Part shown: positions 48,655-57,367 of the stretch, piece by piece | Position numbering within the stretch: position 1 is the first letter of the stretch | How the letters are laid out: each line of letters opens with the position of its first letter | Assembly (NCBI RefSeq): GCF_036014215.1 | Contig: NZ_CP107921.1 | Span: 8,243,501 to 8,307,500 of the forward strand | Reading direction: 5' to 3' | From: Streptomyces sp. NBC_00440 | GTDB taxonomy: Bacteria > Actinomycetota > Actinomycetes > Streptomycetales > Streptomycetaceae | DNA: 64,000 nt | Made by a program: the position numbers and the translations under genes | The notes under the pieces: model-generated | The model's database searches: none | Told to the model about the DNA's origin: nothing | What the model saw: the letters and a program-made list of their open reading frames with translations, nothing else

Positions 48655-49134
48655 TGAACCAGCTCAGCGGTCCGGCGGCGGGCGACGCCAGCGCGGTGAG
48701 CCGGGCGAAACCCGCGGCGCTCGGCGCGCCAGGATCCACTTTGGCGAAGGCGTCCCGCGCGAGCTCCACTCGCCCGGAGCCCGGTACCGGCTGGCGAACG
48801 GGTCGAAGGGGCAGCCCAGACGGGCCAGCGCCTCCTGATCACACCGACGGGCCCATTCCGCGATCGCACCCAGAGAGTTGTGCCCAGCCGCCGTCATTGC
48901 GCACACCCCGATCGCAAGCAGCGTGGCCAGCCGGTATCGAACGCCCCGCGGATCACGCGGGTCGGGCACCTTGGCCAGCGCCAGGAGCAGTCCGTCCGCC
49001 GACACCTTCCGGACCGCATCGGTGGACGAGCAGGGAGACGTGCCCAGGGATACGGACATGAGACGAGCACGGCAGCCTTGCTGATCTGGGAGCGTAGAGA
49101 ACTCAATCATCCCCAAGAGCCGTGCTCGTCTCAT
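48655..49134 (-). pseudogene. ISAs1-family transposase, N-terminal remnant
   Basis: The reverse strand gives the DDE_Tnp_1-associated N-terminus of ISAs1 transposases: LLLALAKVPDPRDPRGVRYR, LATLLAIGVCAMTAAGHNSL, GAIAEWARRCDQEALARLG and RYRAPGEW. The frame then shifts to FAKVDPGAPSAAGFARLTAL and stops; the catalytic domain is missing. The 17-bp inverted repeat at 49057/49119 lies at its start. Confidence 0.7.
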
Positions 49135-49135
49135 G
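49057..49135. repeat. Perfect 17-bp inverted repeat at the ISAs1 remnant start
   Basis: CATGAGACGAGCACGGC (49057-49073) and GCCGTGCTCGTCTCATG (49119-49135) are exact complements separated by 45 bases. They may be an IS terminal/subterminal structure or a translation-controlling hairpin in front of the transposase. The outer arm contains a possible ATG of the element. Confidence 0.65.
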
Positions 49136-49179
49136 CCAGGGCTTCGGTGATCAACCGGTCAAACTAGGAGCGACGGGAT

Positions 49180-49205
49180 CCCCCCCCGGGGGCCCTGGGG
49201 GGGGG
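49180..49205. repeat. Homopolymer C/G hairpin
   Basis: Eight C (49180-49187), five G, CCCT and nine G (49197-49205) in a row can fold as a C-G hairpin. It lies between the ISAs1 remnant and the SDR gene. It may be an assembly artefact or a slippage product. Confidence 0.5.
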
Positions 49206-49288
49206 TGTACCAGTCCAGGGCACGCGGGGGAGGGATTCGCGATACCCGGCTGGCCCGTGACGGCGCCCGCTGTGCGGAGGTGCCGTGG

Positions 49289-50044
49289 TCAGATGGCGGT
49301 GCGGCCGCCGTCGACGTTGAGGATCGTGCCGGTGATGTAGCTGGACTTGTCCGTGGTCAGGTACACGATGGCGTCGGCGATCTCGCTGGCGTCGGCGACG
49401 TAGCCCAACGGGGCCTGCTTTCCGAGCTCGTCGAGGCCGTCGCCCATGGCGTCGACGACTTTCCGGGTGCTGGTGGTTCCGGGGCTGACCGCGTTGACAC
49501 GGACACCGGCCGGGCCGAACTCCGCGGCCCAGGACTTGGTGAGCAGGTTCAGTGCGGCCTTGGTCGCGCCGTAGACCGCCATGCCCGGAACGGCGAACTG
49601 GCCAACCATCGTCGAGGTGTTGACGATCACGCCCTTGCCGCGAGCGGCCATCTTCGGCGCGAGCTCTGCGACGAGGAAGAAGTGTCCCTTGAGGTTCGTG
49701 TTGAACATCATCTCCCAGTTCTCCTCCAGCGTCTCCGCCGTCGGGCCGAACACCGCCGTCCCAGCGTTATTGATCAGGATGTCGATCTGGCCCCCGGAGG
49801 TCTCCAGTGCCCGTTTGGCCAACTCGCGGGCCGATGCCGCGTCGCTGATTTCAGCGCGAACGTAATCGGCCTTGCCGTCGGCCGCGCGGATCGCGGCGAC
49901 GACGCCGTCTCCGAGTTCCTGGCGACGGCCGACCACGATCACGTGTGCCCCGTGCTTGGCGAGTTGCTTGGCCGTGGCCTCGCCGATCCCGCTGGTCGAA
50001 CCGGTCACGAGGGCCGTGCGCCCCGCAAGGTCCTGCTCTGTCAT
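49289..50044 (-). CDS. SDR oxidoreductase
   Basis: A 251-residue classical SDR: VTGSTSGIGEATAKQLAKHG, VGRRQEL (Arg pair, NADP-type), INNAGTAVFG, MVGQFAVPGMAVYGATKAAL containing the Tyr/Lys motif, and GTILNVDGGRTAI. ATG at 50044 follows AAGGAGAGGC. Its upstream leader (to 50230) is unusually A/C-rich on the coding strand and free of obvious structure. It is the last gene of the same-strand run hemerythrin-NmrA-SDR, separated from the hemerythrin gene by 186 bp, so it may have its own promoter. Confidence 0.87.
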   Translation of the reverse strand: MTEQDLAGRTALVTGSTSGIGEATAKQLAKHGAHVIVVGRRQELGDGVVAAIRAADGKADYVRAEISDAASARELAKRALETSGGQIDILINNAGTAVFGPTAETLEENWEMMFNTNLKGHFFLVAELAPKMAARGKGVIVNTSTMVGQFAVPGMAVYGATKAALNLLTKSWAAEFGPAGVRVNAVSPGTTSTRKVVDAMGDGLDELGKQAPLGYVADASEIADAIVYLTTDKSSYITGTILNVDGGRTAI

Positions 50045-50230
50045 TGCCTCTCCTTGTTGAGATGCCGTTGAGGGTTGGGTGGGCCGGTGAGCGTTTGTGT
50101 TTTGGTCTTGAGGGTGTTCCGTAGGGTCGATGCGTTGGTTTGCTGGTGCGCTGGTGGTGTTGCGGGCGATCGGCACCACGGTCAGTGCGGGGGCTCGGTG
50201 GTGTGGTGTGGTGCCGGGTGGTGGGGCGGG

Positions 50231-50881
50231 TCAGCCGCGGATCTTGCTGGTCTCGCGGGTGAACTGGCGGTGGCCGATCAGCTTGTAGGCCACACGGGCC
50301 GGAGCCGGCAGGACCTTCATGAACCTTCGCCGTTCCGTGCCATCGGCTTCCTCGGTGATGTGGCCGAGGATGACCAGCCGCCGCGTGAGGGAGATCGCGC
50401 TCATGCCGTGCTTGCCGAGTGCGTCCCATTCGCTCTGCGTCAGTGTGACGGCGACGATCGGCAGTATTTCCCGCTCCTCCTCGGCCAGGTGCTCGATCAG
50501 TGTCGGCATCATGGCGTCGATGCGAGCGGCCATCCGCTCGCCCACGGCAGCGTCCGCGCTCGCCGTCCACGCCGGCAACTCCGCGTCGATGGCCGTGACG
50601 GCGTCGTCGACCTGCGCGTGCTGGGCGTCCATCCGGTCCATCAGCTCCGGATCGAGGGTGGCTCGCTCACGCAGCAGCGGAAAGAGCAGCTCGTCCTCGC
50701 CGGTGTGGTGCGTGTGGAGGAAGGTCAGCATCTCCCGGGCGTGCGCACCGATGACCTTGGACCGCGCACGGTCACCGGCCGCGGCGCGAAACAACCGCGG
50801 AAGCTGCCCGAACTCGCGCCGGAGGACGCGATGGATCAGCACCATCTCGTGGGTGTCGACGCCGGGGGCGGAAGCACTCAC
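50231..50881 (-). CDS. Hemerythrin-domain protein
   Basis: A 216-residue hemerythrin HHE-type protein, probably binding a di-iron centre. The His/Glu ligand pattern is spread over four helices: THEMVLIHRVLRREF, LTFLHTHHTGEDELLFPLLR, RMDAQHAQVDDAV and MPTLIEHLAEEEREILPIV. A C-terminal ~60 residues (GHRQFTRETSKIRG at the end) extend past the bundle. The family senses or stores oxygen, NO or iron. Its ATG overlaps the stop of the NmrA gene (ATGA), so the two are co-translated. Confidence 0.85.
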   Translation of the reverse strand: MSASAPGVDTHEMVLIHRVLRREFGQLPRLFRAAAGDRARSKVIGAHAREMLTFLHTHHTGEDELLFPLLRERATLDPELMDRMDAQHAQVDDAVTAIDAELPAWTASADAAVGERMAARIDAMMPTLIEHLAEEEREILPIVAVTLTQSEWDALGKHGMSAISLTRRLVILGHITEEADGTERRRFMKVLPAPARVAYKLIGHRQFTRETSKIRG

Positions 50882-51747
50882 CGTGACTCCTCGGCGGCCG
50901 CGGCGTTCCGGACGGCCTCACGCGCCGTGATAGCCGGCCGGCCGATGAGCTTGACCAGGTCGTCACTGTCGGTGAACAACTCTCCGCGGGCCAGCCCGGC
51001 ATCGGCATCAGCCACCGCGGCGGCCATCTCCGGAGGCAGCCCGGCACCCGTCAAAGTCGCGGTGTAGTCGGCGACCGGCATGTCCCGGTAGTCGATGGGG
51101 GTGCCCAGGACCTCGCTGAACGTGGCGGCGAGTTCGACCAGCGTGAACGGCTCTCCGCCGAGTTCATAGGTCGCTCCGAGGTGCCCGTCCTGCGTCAGCA
51201 CCGCGGCCGCGGCCGCCGCCAGGTCACGTCGGCCGGCCGCACTGACACGCCCGTCGTGAGCACTGCCCAGCAGTGCGTGGTACTGGCTGATCATCGGGAG
51301 CTGGTCGGTGTAGTTCTCCAGGTACCACCCGTTACGCAGGATGACGAACGGCGACCCGCTCGCACGCAGATACTCCTCGGTGCGGCGATGCGCGCCTGCG
51401 AGCATCATCTGCGCGGTCGAGGCGTTGAGGATGCTGGTGTACACGATGCGGGAGACACCCGCCCGGCGCGCCGCGTCGATGGCGTTGCGGGCGTTGTCGA
51501 ACCGCTCACCCACCGTCGTCGTGGAAACCAGCAGCATCGTGTCGGCACCCGCGAAAGCGTCGTCGAGGCTGCCCGGGTCGGCGAAGTCCGCGCGCCGCAC
51601 GGTGACCCCGTTCCGTGCGAGGTCGGCGAGCTTGCCGGTGTCCCGCCCTGTGGCCACGATCTGCTCCGGCGGCGTTCCGGCGGCGAGTAGTTGATCAACG
51701 ATGAGCCGGCCGAGATGACCTGAGGCTCCGGTGATGACAGTGGACAT
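50878..51747 (-). CDS. NmrA/QorB-like NAD(P)-binding oxidoreductase
   Basis: A 289-residue atypical SDR of the NmrA/quinone-reductase 2 type. It starts with MSTVITGASGHLGRLIVDQL, then RRADFADPGSLDDAFAGADT, LLVSTTTVGERFDNARNAID, IVYTSILNAST and LRNGWYLENYTDQLP, with a variable C-terminal domain. There is no canonical YxxxK. QorB-like members reduce quinones with NADPH. ATG at 51747 has AAGGGAAA upstream; an in-frame TTG earlier is less likely. It is coupled to the hemerythrin gene downstream. Confidence 0.85.
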   Translation of the reverse strand: MSTVITGASGHLGRLIVDQLLAAGTPPEQIVATGRDTGKLADLARNGVTVRRADFADPGSLDDAFAGADTMLLVSTTTVGERFDNARNAIDAARRAGVSRIVYTSILNASTAQMMLAGAHRRTEEYLRASGSPFVILRNGWYLENYTDQLPMISQYHALLGSAHDGRVSAAGRRDLAAAAAAVLTQDGHLGATYELGGEPFTLVELAATFSEVLGTPIDYRDMPVADYTATLTGAGLPPEMAAAVADADAGLARGELFTDSDDLVKLIGRPAITAREAVRNAAAAEESR

Positions 51748-51838
51748 GGTTTTTCCCTTCGACAAGTGTTCGGTGTGAGTGCATTACGGCGTGGGCGAAT
51801 CACCCTGGCGTCACGGCCGAGTGCGACGAGCCGGTGTG

Positions 51839-52612
51839 TCAGTTCCAGCCGCCGTCGGCTTCGATGGTGGTGCCGGTGATGAAGGACGCGTCCGGGGAGA
51901 GCAGAAACGCGACCACGGCGGCGATTTCGTCAGGCTGGGCCAACCGGCCCAGTGCGCTCATAGAGCGGATGAGCGCGGGAAACGGCACATCGGCGAGTGC
52001 GGGATGGACGTAGTGGGGGGCATAGCCGGCCATGCGAGTGGCGGTGGCGCCGGGGGCGACCGCGTTGATGGCGATGTTCCGCTCGGCCAGCTCGGGAGCG
52101 AGATTGCGCACCATGGCCGGAATGGCGGCCTTACTTGCCGCGTACAGGGCGTGCTGACGGACCGCCAGGCGCGCACTGACCGAGGAGCTGAGCACGATCC
52201 GGCCGCCGTCGGTCATCGCGGCCACTGCCGCCTGGGTGACGAACAGCTGCCCGGCCACATTGGTCTGGAAGAGGCGGTCGAAGTCGGCCTGGGTGATGGT
52301 TTCCAGCGCTCCGAAGTGCTCGATCCCGGCATTGCTGACCAGCAGGTCCAGGCCGCCGAACTCGGACACCACCGCGCCGACGAGCTCGTGGGTCTGCGTC
52401 CTCTCGCCGATATCGGCCGGGAAGGCCGACGCGGCACACCCGCTGTCGCGGAGTTCGCCGACGAGCGCCTCGGCCGCCTCCTGATCGGATCGGTAGTTGA
52501 CCGCGACCGTGGCCCCCTGGGCAGCGAGCTTCCGCACGATCGCGGCGCCGATTCCGCTGCTGCCTCCGGTGACCAGGACCCGCTTGCCTGCCAGGCTCGA
52601 TGTCGATGTCAT
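51839..52612 (-). CDS. SDR oxidoreductase (divergent from MarR)
   Basis: A 257-residue classical SDR: VTGGSSGIGAAIVRKLAAQG, NYRSDQEAAE after the second strand (NADP-type), SNAGIEHFGALETI, catalytic Ser in IVLSSSVSARLA, YAASKAAIPAMV for Tyr/Lys, and GTTIEADGGWN at the end. ATG at 52612. The 327-bp divergent spacer to a MarR gene suggests control by that regulator. It leads the minus-strand run SDR-NmrA-hemerythrin-SDR. Confidence 0.87.
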   Translation of the reverse strand: MTSTSSLAGKRVLVTGGSSGIGAAIVRKLAAQGATVAVNYRSDQEAAEALVGELRDSGCAASAFPADIGERTQTHELVGAVVSEFGGLDLLVSNAGIEHFGALETITQADFDRLFQTNVAGQLFVTQAAVAAMTDGGRIVLSSSVSARLAVRQHALYAASKAAIPAMVRNLAPELAERNIAINAVAPGATATRMAGYAPHYVHPALADVPFPALIRSMSALGRLAQPDEIAAVVAFLLSPDASFITGTTIEADGGWN

Positions 52613-52939
52613 CGCGCTACCTGCGCCCTCTCTGTGTTCTCCGGGTTCTCCGGATGTGAACTGACGGTTGTGCACAGTCCTTGGGTCGCACCGCCCGTCC
52701 CTTCGTCGAGCAGTCACTCAACTAGTCAGGAACATTTACTACTGTACTCATACGGCAGCGCCGACGGCAACAGCGGCCGGCATGAGGTCGCCGAGGGACG
52801 GACGGCACTGTGCGGAACCCGGCGCGATCGGAGCCGCACGCGCGCCATCACGGCCGGGGCCGACGGCGATCCGGCCCGGCGGCATTGACGTAGGGTGTGA
52901 ACCTCGCGGGATCAGGTGGGCGACGGAGCCGAGAGCGGT
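52613..52939. promoter_or_regulatory. Divergent SDR/MarR promoter region
   Basis: These 327 bases contain no gene. The segment 52715-52755 is AT-richer than its surroundings (ACTAGTCAGGAACATTTACT followed by ACTGTACTCATAC) and probably holds the promoters and MarR site. I found no long perfect palindrome. Confidence 0.4.
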
Positions 52940-53383
52940 ATGGACGACGAGCAGCGGGTTGATCTAGGGGTGGCGCTGTTCATCCCGTACCGGTACACCG
53001 AGGACCGGATGTTCCGGGCCCTGCAGGATGCCGGGTTCGACGACTGGACTCTCGCCCAGTGCCGGGTGTTCCAACGCGTCGCCCCGGATGGTTCGCGCCT
53101 CACGGACCTCGCTGACCAGGCGCAAATGAGCAAGCAGAGTGCCGGCGTGCTGGTCGATCAACTGGAACGCCTGGGCTATGTCCGCCGGGTCCCCGACCCT
53201 ACGGACGGCCGCGCCCGGTTGATCGTGATCGAGGAACGCGGCCGGCGGGCGATCGAGGTGGCCTCAGCGACACTCGACGAGATCCTCTCGGAGTGGAAGA
53301 CCTACCTGGGCACGCGCAACTTCACGTTGCTGCACCAGATCCTGGATCAACTCCGCGAGATCACCGACCCCTACGCGCGGTAG
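52940..53383 (+). CDS. MarR-family transcriptional regulator
   Basis: A 147-residue MarR protein. Helices typical of the dimer interface (VALFIPYRYTEDRMFRALQD) precede the winged helix: LAQCRVFQRVAPDGSRLTDL, ADQAQMSKQSAGVLVDQLER, LGYVRRVPDPTDGRARLIVI. The final helix is TLLHQILDQLREITDPYAR. ATG at 52940 with GAGAG upstream gives the family-normal N-terminus. It is divergent from an SDR and probably represses it, released by a small aromatic or oxidant ligand as in the family (inference). Confidence 0.87.
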   Translation: MDDEQRVDLGVALFIPYRYTEDRMFRALQDAGFDDWTLAQCRVFQRVAPDGSRLTDLADQAQMSKQSAGVLVDQLERLGYVRRVPDPTDGRARLIVIEERGRRAIEVASATLDEILSEWKTYLGTRNFTLLHQILDQLREITDPYAR

Positions 53384-53499
53384 ACCCGGCCACGCCGAGC
53401 CGTCCCGCCCCCGGCCCCCTGTTCGCCCCGAGCCGCCGGGGCGGCGGGCGCCGACAAGCTTCGACTCCACCGTGATGTAGTCAGCTTGCTTGACTTATT

Positions 53500-53516
53500 C
53501 GTCAGTTATTCTGACG
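53500..53516. promoter_or_regulatory. Palindromic operator candidate before the methyltransferase
   Basis: CGTCAG-TTATT-CTGACG is a perfect 6-bp inverted repeat with a 5-base AT spacer. It lies directly after TTGACT (53490-53495), which could be a -35 hexamer, and about 50 bp before the methyltransferase start. A bound repressor would block the promoter. Confidence 0.5.
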
Positions 53517-53563
53517 GTAGGGCGCGTGGCTGCCAACGAGGTCTTTCAAACAAGGAGTGAGGC

Positions 53564-54511
53564 ATGAGCGACAACATCGAGCAGAGCGATCCGGTGGCCC
53601 TACTGGAAGGTGAGGTGTGGGCGCTGGCCGCAGTGGTCGCGACCTTGCGGGAGACCGGGACGAGCTCACTGGAGGAGGCCCTGGCGGCGGACCCGGCGCG
53701 TACCGCGGTGCTGGAAGCGGCCGGCGTCGTGCGACGGGACGGGGAGAAGGTGATAGCCGCCCCCGTGTTGCAGCTCGGTCCCGCCTCCTCCAACATGGCG
53801 TCCGCCCGGCTCAGTTCGATGCGGCAGGCGGTCGCCGCCGCCGGCGGCGAGGCCGTGACGGGGTGGGACGGGCAGAGCGACAACGTACTGCTCGATCAGG
53901 GACGCGCCTCCGCGGGCACCGGGCACGCGCTCGCCACGCGTCTCGTGCCCTCCCTGCCGGGACTCGCCGGCCGACTCGCCACCGCGGGCAGCCGCATTCT
54001 GGACATCGGCACCGGGACCGGCGCGCTCGCCCTCGCGCTGGCCCAGGACCTGCCCCACGTCCATGTGACCGGGATCGACAGCCTGGAGCGAGCGATCCGG
54101 CTGGCCGGCCAGGAATTGGACAAGGCTGGACCCGAATCCGCCGACCGAGTCGAGGTGCGGCATCAGGACGCTGTCGATCTGCGCGAACGGGATCTCTACG
54201 ACCTGATCTGGCTGCCCGCACCTTTCCTGTCCGACGACGCGCTGAACGCCTGCCTCCCTCACGTGACGGCTGCCCTCACGGACGGAGGATGGCTGGTGGC
54301 CGGCACCAACCCGGCACCGCCCGAGCCGCTGCTCGCAGCCGTCGCCGACTGGACTGCGGCGCGCAACGGCGGCAGCGCGCTGACCTCACACCGGATGAAA
54401 CAGGCGCTGAGCGACCTGGGGTTCCAGGACCTGCGCCAGATCCCCACGGCGCCCGGCGGCCCGGTACTCGTGGCCGGCCGCCGCCCGGAGCACGCCGCGT
54501 CCGTGTCGTAA
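53564..54511 (+). CDS. Class I SAM-dependent methyltransferase
   Basis: A 315-residue methyltransferase. An N-terminal helical, winged-helix-like region (SDPVALLEGEVWALAAVVAT, VLEAAGVVRRDGEKVIAAPV) resembles small-molecule O-methyltransferases. The Rossmann core follows: motif I ILDIGTGTGALALALAQDLP, motif II VTGIDSLERAI, HQDAVDL, then the strand LIWLPAPFLSDDAL and a late GGWLVAGTNP. ACAAGGAGTG lies just before the ATG. The substrate cannot be deduced; the neighbouring redox genes are separately regulated. Confidence 0.85.
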   Translation: MSDNIEQSDPVALLEGEVWALAAVVATLRETGTSSLEEALAADPARTAVLEAAGVVRRDGEKVIAAPVLQLGPASSNMASARLSSMRQAVAAAGGEAVTGWDGQSDNVLLDQGRASAGTGHALATRLVPSLPGLAGRLATAGSRILDIGTGTGALALALAQDLPHVHVTGIDSLERAIRLAGQELDKAGPESADRVEVRHQDAVDLRERDLYDLIWLPAPFLSDDALNACLPHVTAALTDGGWLVAGTNPAPPEPLLAAVADWTAARNGGSALTSHRMKQALSDLGFQDLRQIPTAPGGPVLVAGRRPEHAASVS

Positions 54512-54997
54512 CCAAGCGGTCGAGCGGTGACCGACACCCCGCGGCGCTTCCGCCGAAGGGGGTGCCGCGTCCACGCTTGCGCCGCTTCAGAGCCGTTCCT
54601 CATTTTGGTGGTCGCGGAGTGGTCCTTACCCAAGGCTTCGGGAGGACCACTCCACGATCCCGGTTCATCGTGCTGCCCTGGCCGCTGACTCACCGAGGGC
54701 GTTCGGGGAGAAGCTGGTGCTCGTCCGCGTTTCGTCCGTGCCCTGCGACGGAGCGGTTCCACGACGAGCACCTGGTGTGCACCGACCGTCTTGCCCGGCT
54801 GACGGCATGACCAGAGCCTCCCGCGCTGAAGGCGCCAGATGCCACGCGTGCCCCACCAGGTGGCGCAGACACCACCAAGGACCCAGAACCCACACTCTTT
54901 CGGATCAACAGCACGTCGACCGGCGACCGGACCCGACATGCCCCAGCCTGCGGAGGGTGGCGTTTCTGCGCGAATCGGGCAGAGCCGAACTGCACGT
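54512..54997. other. 486-bp spacer with one inverted repeat
   Basis: No gene is supported. A perfect 10-bp inverted repeat, GGAGTGGTCC (54616-54625) and GGACCACTCC (54644-54653), may terminate the methyltransferase transcript or mark a mobile-element end. Other frames in the spacer read as low-complexity sequence. Confidence 0.4.
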
Positions 54998-55630
54998 TCA
55001 GGCCGGCGGTATGGCGTGGTCGTGAATGTGGGTGATCACGGCGTCCAGGGCCGCTTCGAGGGCCTCGGTGGTGTGCTGTGCTTGCGCGAGGACAAGCCCG
55101 CCCTGCACTGCCGCCAACAAGGCGAGGGACAGCGTGGTCGCGTCGGTCTCCGGCCGCAGGGAGCCGTTGTCGACCATGGCGGCCAGGCCGGCGCGAATCG
55201 CTTCGGACCACACGGTGAAGCTGGCGGCCAGAGCGTCGCGCGCCCACGGATGGTCGTCGGACAGCTCGCTGGACAGGGTGCCCAGCGGGCAGCCCCCGGC
55301 CCCGTTCTGCCGGCGGGCGGCGTCGACCACCACCTCGCGCCATGACTGCAGCGCCTCGATGCTGTCGAGCCTGGCCAGCAGCGGTGCTTGGTGGGACAGG
55401 ATCGCCTCGGACTGGAATGCGATGACCGCGCGGGTGAGGTCGTCCTTGTCGGCGAAGTAGTGATAGATCTGCGACGAGCTGACGCCGGCGGCATCGCGGA
55501 CAGCGGGGGTGCTGGTGCCCGCCACGCCGCGGCGGTACATGAGGTCGGCCGCGGCCGCGACGATCCGCTCGCGCGTCGCACGCCCTTTCCGTGTGCTGGG
55601 CTCCTCCTGCGGCGCTGCGCGTGTCGGCAT
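54998..55630 (-). CDS. TetR-family repressor
   Basis: A 210-residue TetR regulator. The DNA-binding domain is complete: RATRERIVAAAADLMYRRGV, TPAVRDAAGVSSSQIYHYFA, DKDDLTRAVIAF. The ligand domain resembles the C-terminal 'WHG' type, with AARRQNGAGGCPLGTLSSEL and WARDALAASFTVWSEAI. It is divergent from an SDR-NmrA pair, and the spacer carries a perfect 15-bp palindrome, so autoregulation and repression of the pair are very likely. Confidence 0.88.
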   Translation of the reverse strand: MPTRAAPQEEPSTRKGRATRERIVAAAADLMYRRGVAGTSTPAVRDAAGVSSSQIYHYFADKDDLTRAVIAFQSEAILSHQAPLLARLDSIEALQSWREVVVDAARRQNGAGGCPLGTLSSELSDDHPWARDALAASFTVWSEAIRAGLAAMVDNGSLRPETDATTLSLALLAAVQGGLVLAQAQHTTEALEAALDAVITHIHDHAIPPA

Positions 55631-55654
55631 TGAACCCCCTCAAGACTGGACTTG

Positions 55655-55706
55655 CCTATCCAATCCTACCCCCCTTAGATTGGATAGGTCGATCCAATCT
55701 AAGGGG
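55655..55706. promoter_or_regulatory. TetR operator: nested palindromes
   Basis: CCCCTTAGATTGGAT (55671-55685) and ATCCAATCTAAGGGG (55692-55706) form a perfect 15-bp inverted repeat with a 6-base centre. A third half-site, CCTATCCAATC at 55655-55665, pairs with GATTGGATAGG at 55678-55688. The element ends six bases before the SDR start codon and lies within 80 bases of the TetR start, so it can block both genes. Confidence 0.8.
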
Positions 55707-55712
55707 TGGCGA

Positions 55713-56429
55713 GTGAGTACTGAGTTGACAACGGTGCTGATCACGGGTGGAACCTCGGGCATCGGCCGGGCGACCGCGCAACTGTTCAGCCGGCGCGGTG
55801 CCACGGTGATCATCACCGGCCGCGATGAGGACCGGGGCAAGGAGGTCGCCGCCGAGACCGGCGGGCGCTTCATTCGCGCCGATCTCGCCGCACCCGAGGA
55901 AGTGCGACGCCTGGCTGCCGAGGCCGGCGAGGTGGACGTGCTGGTCAACAACGCCGGCTACTGGGAGTTGGGCCCGACCGCCGAGACCACCGACGCGGCC
56001 TTCGACGCGATGAACGCGGTGAACGTCCGGGCCCCGTTCTTCCTCACCGCGGCAATGGCCCCGCCGATGGCCGCACGTGGTCGCGGGGCGATTGTGAACG
56101 TCTCCACCATGGTCGCCGCCCGTGGGGCCGCGGGTATGGCCGCCTACGGGGCGAGCAAGGCGGCCCTGGAGGCGTTGACCCGCTCCTGGGCGGCCGAATT
56201 CGGCCCGGCCGGCGTGCGCGTCAACGCCGTCGCGCTCGGACCCAGCCGGACCGAGATCACCCAGAGCATGGGTGACTTGCTCGACACCCTCGCGGCCGCC
56301 AGCCCGCTGGGCCGGGCGAACGAACCCGACGAGGTCGCCCGCGTCATCGCCTACCTCGCGGGTGAGGACGCCCGGCCGATCACCGGAGCCGTCCTCGCCG
56401 TTGACGCGGGCCGCGTCGCCACGCTCTGA
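55713..56429 (+). CDS. SDR oxidoreductase (TetR-controlled)
   Basis: A 238-residue SDR starting at GTG 55713 (GGCGAG upstream): ITGGTSGIGRATAQLFSRRG, TGRDEDRG (NADP-type), VNNAGYWELG, VNVSTMVAARGAAGMAAYGA with SK after it, and ITGAVLAVDAGRVATL at the end. It is the shortest of the SDRs here but has the Ser, Tyr and Lys of the active site. It is followed 48 bases later by an NmrA-type gene on the same strand, so one TetR-regulated unit is likely. Confidence 0.87.
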   Translation: MSTELTTVLITGGTSGIGRATAQLFSRRGATVIITGRDEDRGKEVAAETGGRFIRADLAAPEEVRRLAAEAGEVDVLVNNAGYWELGPTAETTDAAFDAMNAVNVRAPFFLTAAMAPPMAARGRGAIVNVSTMVAARGAAGMAAYGASKAALEALTRSWAAEFGPAGVRVNAVALGPSRTEITQSMGDLLDTLAAASPLGRANEPDEVARVIAYLAGEDARPITGAVLAVDAGRVATL

Positions 56430-56477
56430 CCGTTCGTCACTGTCCTTCCACAATCGACCAAACTTGAGGGAGCCAAC

Positions 56478-57329
56478 ATGATTCTGGTTACCGGCGCGAC
56501 CGGCACGGTCGGGTCAGAAGCCGTGCAGCTGCTGTCCGCAAGGCACCAGCCCGCCCGGGCATTGGTCCGCGACCCGGACCGTGTGACGAACCGCACCGAC
56601 CTCGCCGACGAGATCGAGATCGTCACCGGCGACTTCGACCGCCCGGACACACTGGACGCGGCCCTGCACGGCGTCGACACCGTCGTGCTGGTCAGCCCGG
56701 CCGTGCCGGCTCAGGAGATCGCGGTCATCGACAGCGCGGTCCGGCAGGGCGTATCGCACATTGTCAAGATCACCAGCAAGGCGTCAGCCGATTCCCCGGT
56801 CGACCGGCGGCGTGGACAGGCGCGGATCGAGGCGCACCTCGCGGCCACCGGCGTGGCGCACACGCTGCTGCGCTCGAACGCGTACCTGCAGAATCTGCTC
56901 GCGCTGGCCCCGATGATCCGCCAGACGCGGGGCTTTGTGATGTCGGCGGGCGACGGACAGGTCGGGATGATCGACGCCCGGGACGTCGCCGCCGCCGCGA
57001 CGGCCATCGCCACCGCGCCGGGCGAGCACGCGGGCCGCACCTACTGGCTCACCGGCTCTGCTCTGATCACCTACATCGACATCGCCAAAGAACTCTCCGC
57101 GACACTGGGACACGAGATCGAGTACCGCCAGATCCGTCCGGACGAACACCGGGCGGTGATGATCAAGGCGAGCGTCCCAGAACTCGTCGCGATCTCCAAC
57201 GCTCAAGCGTTCGGGCTGATCGCCGACGGTGACGCAGCCTGGCTGACCGGCGACGTGGCGACCCTCACCGGCACCGCCCCGCGCAGCCTGCACACCTTCA
57301 TCGCCGAGCACGCCGCGGCCTTCGCCTGA
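56478..57329 (+). CDS. NmrA/SDR-a5-like oxidoreductase
   Basis: A 283-residue atypical SDR: MILVTGATGTVGSEAVQLLS, LVRDPDRV, VTGDFDRPDTLDAALHGVD, VVLVSPAVPAQE, HIVKITSKAS and LLRSNAYLQNLLALAP, then a C-terminal cap (YWLTGSALITYIDIAKELSA). It is a paralogue of the NmrA gene at 51 kb in layout, but the sequences differ. Members bind NAD(P)H and act as quinone reductases or redox sensors. It is second in the TetR-regulated unit; GAGGGAGCC precedes the ATG. Confidence 0.85.
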   Translation: MILVTGATGTVGSEAVQLLSARHQPARALVRDPDRVTNRTDLADEIEIVTGDFDRPDTLDAALHGVDTVVLVSPAVPAQEIAVIDSAVRQGVSHIVKITSKASADSPVDRRRGQARIEAHLAATGVAHTLLRSNAYLQNLLALAPMIRQTRGFVMSAGDGQVGMIDARDVAAAATAIATAPGEHAGRTYWLTGSALITYIDIAKELSATLGHEIEYRQIRPDEHRAVMIKASVPELVAISNAQAFGLIADGDAAWLTGDVATLTGTAPRSLHTFIAEHAAAFA

Positions 57330-57367
57330 GCCGGGAAAACAACGAGATCCACGAATCCTAGGGTGAC

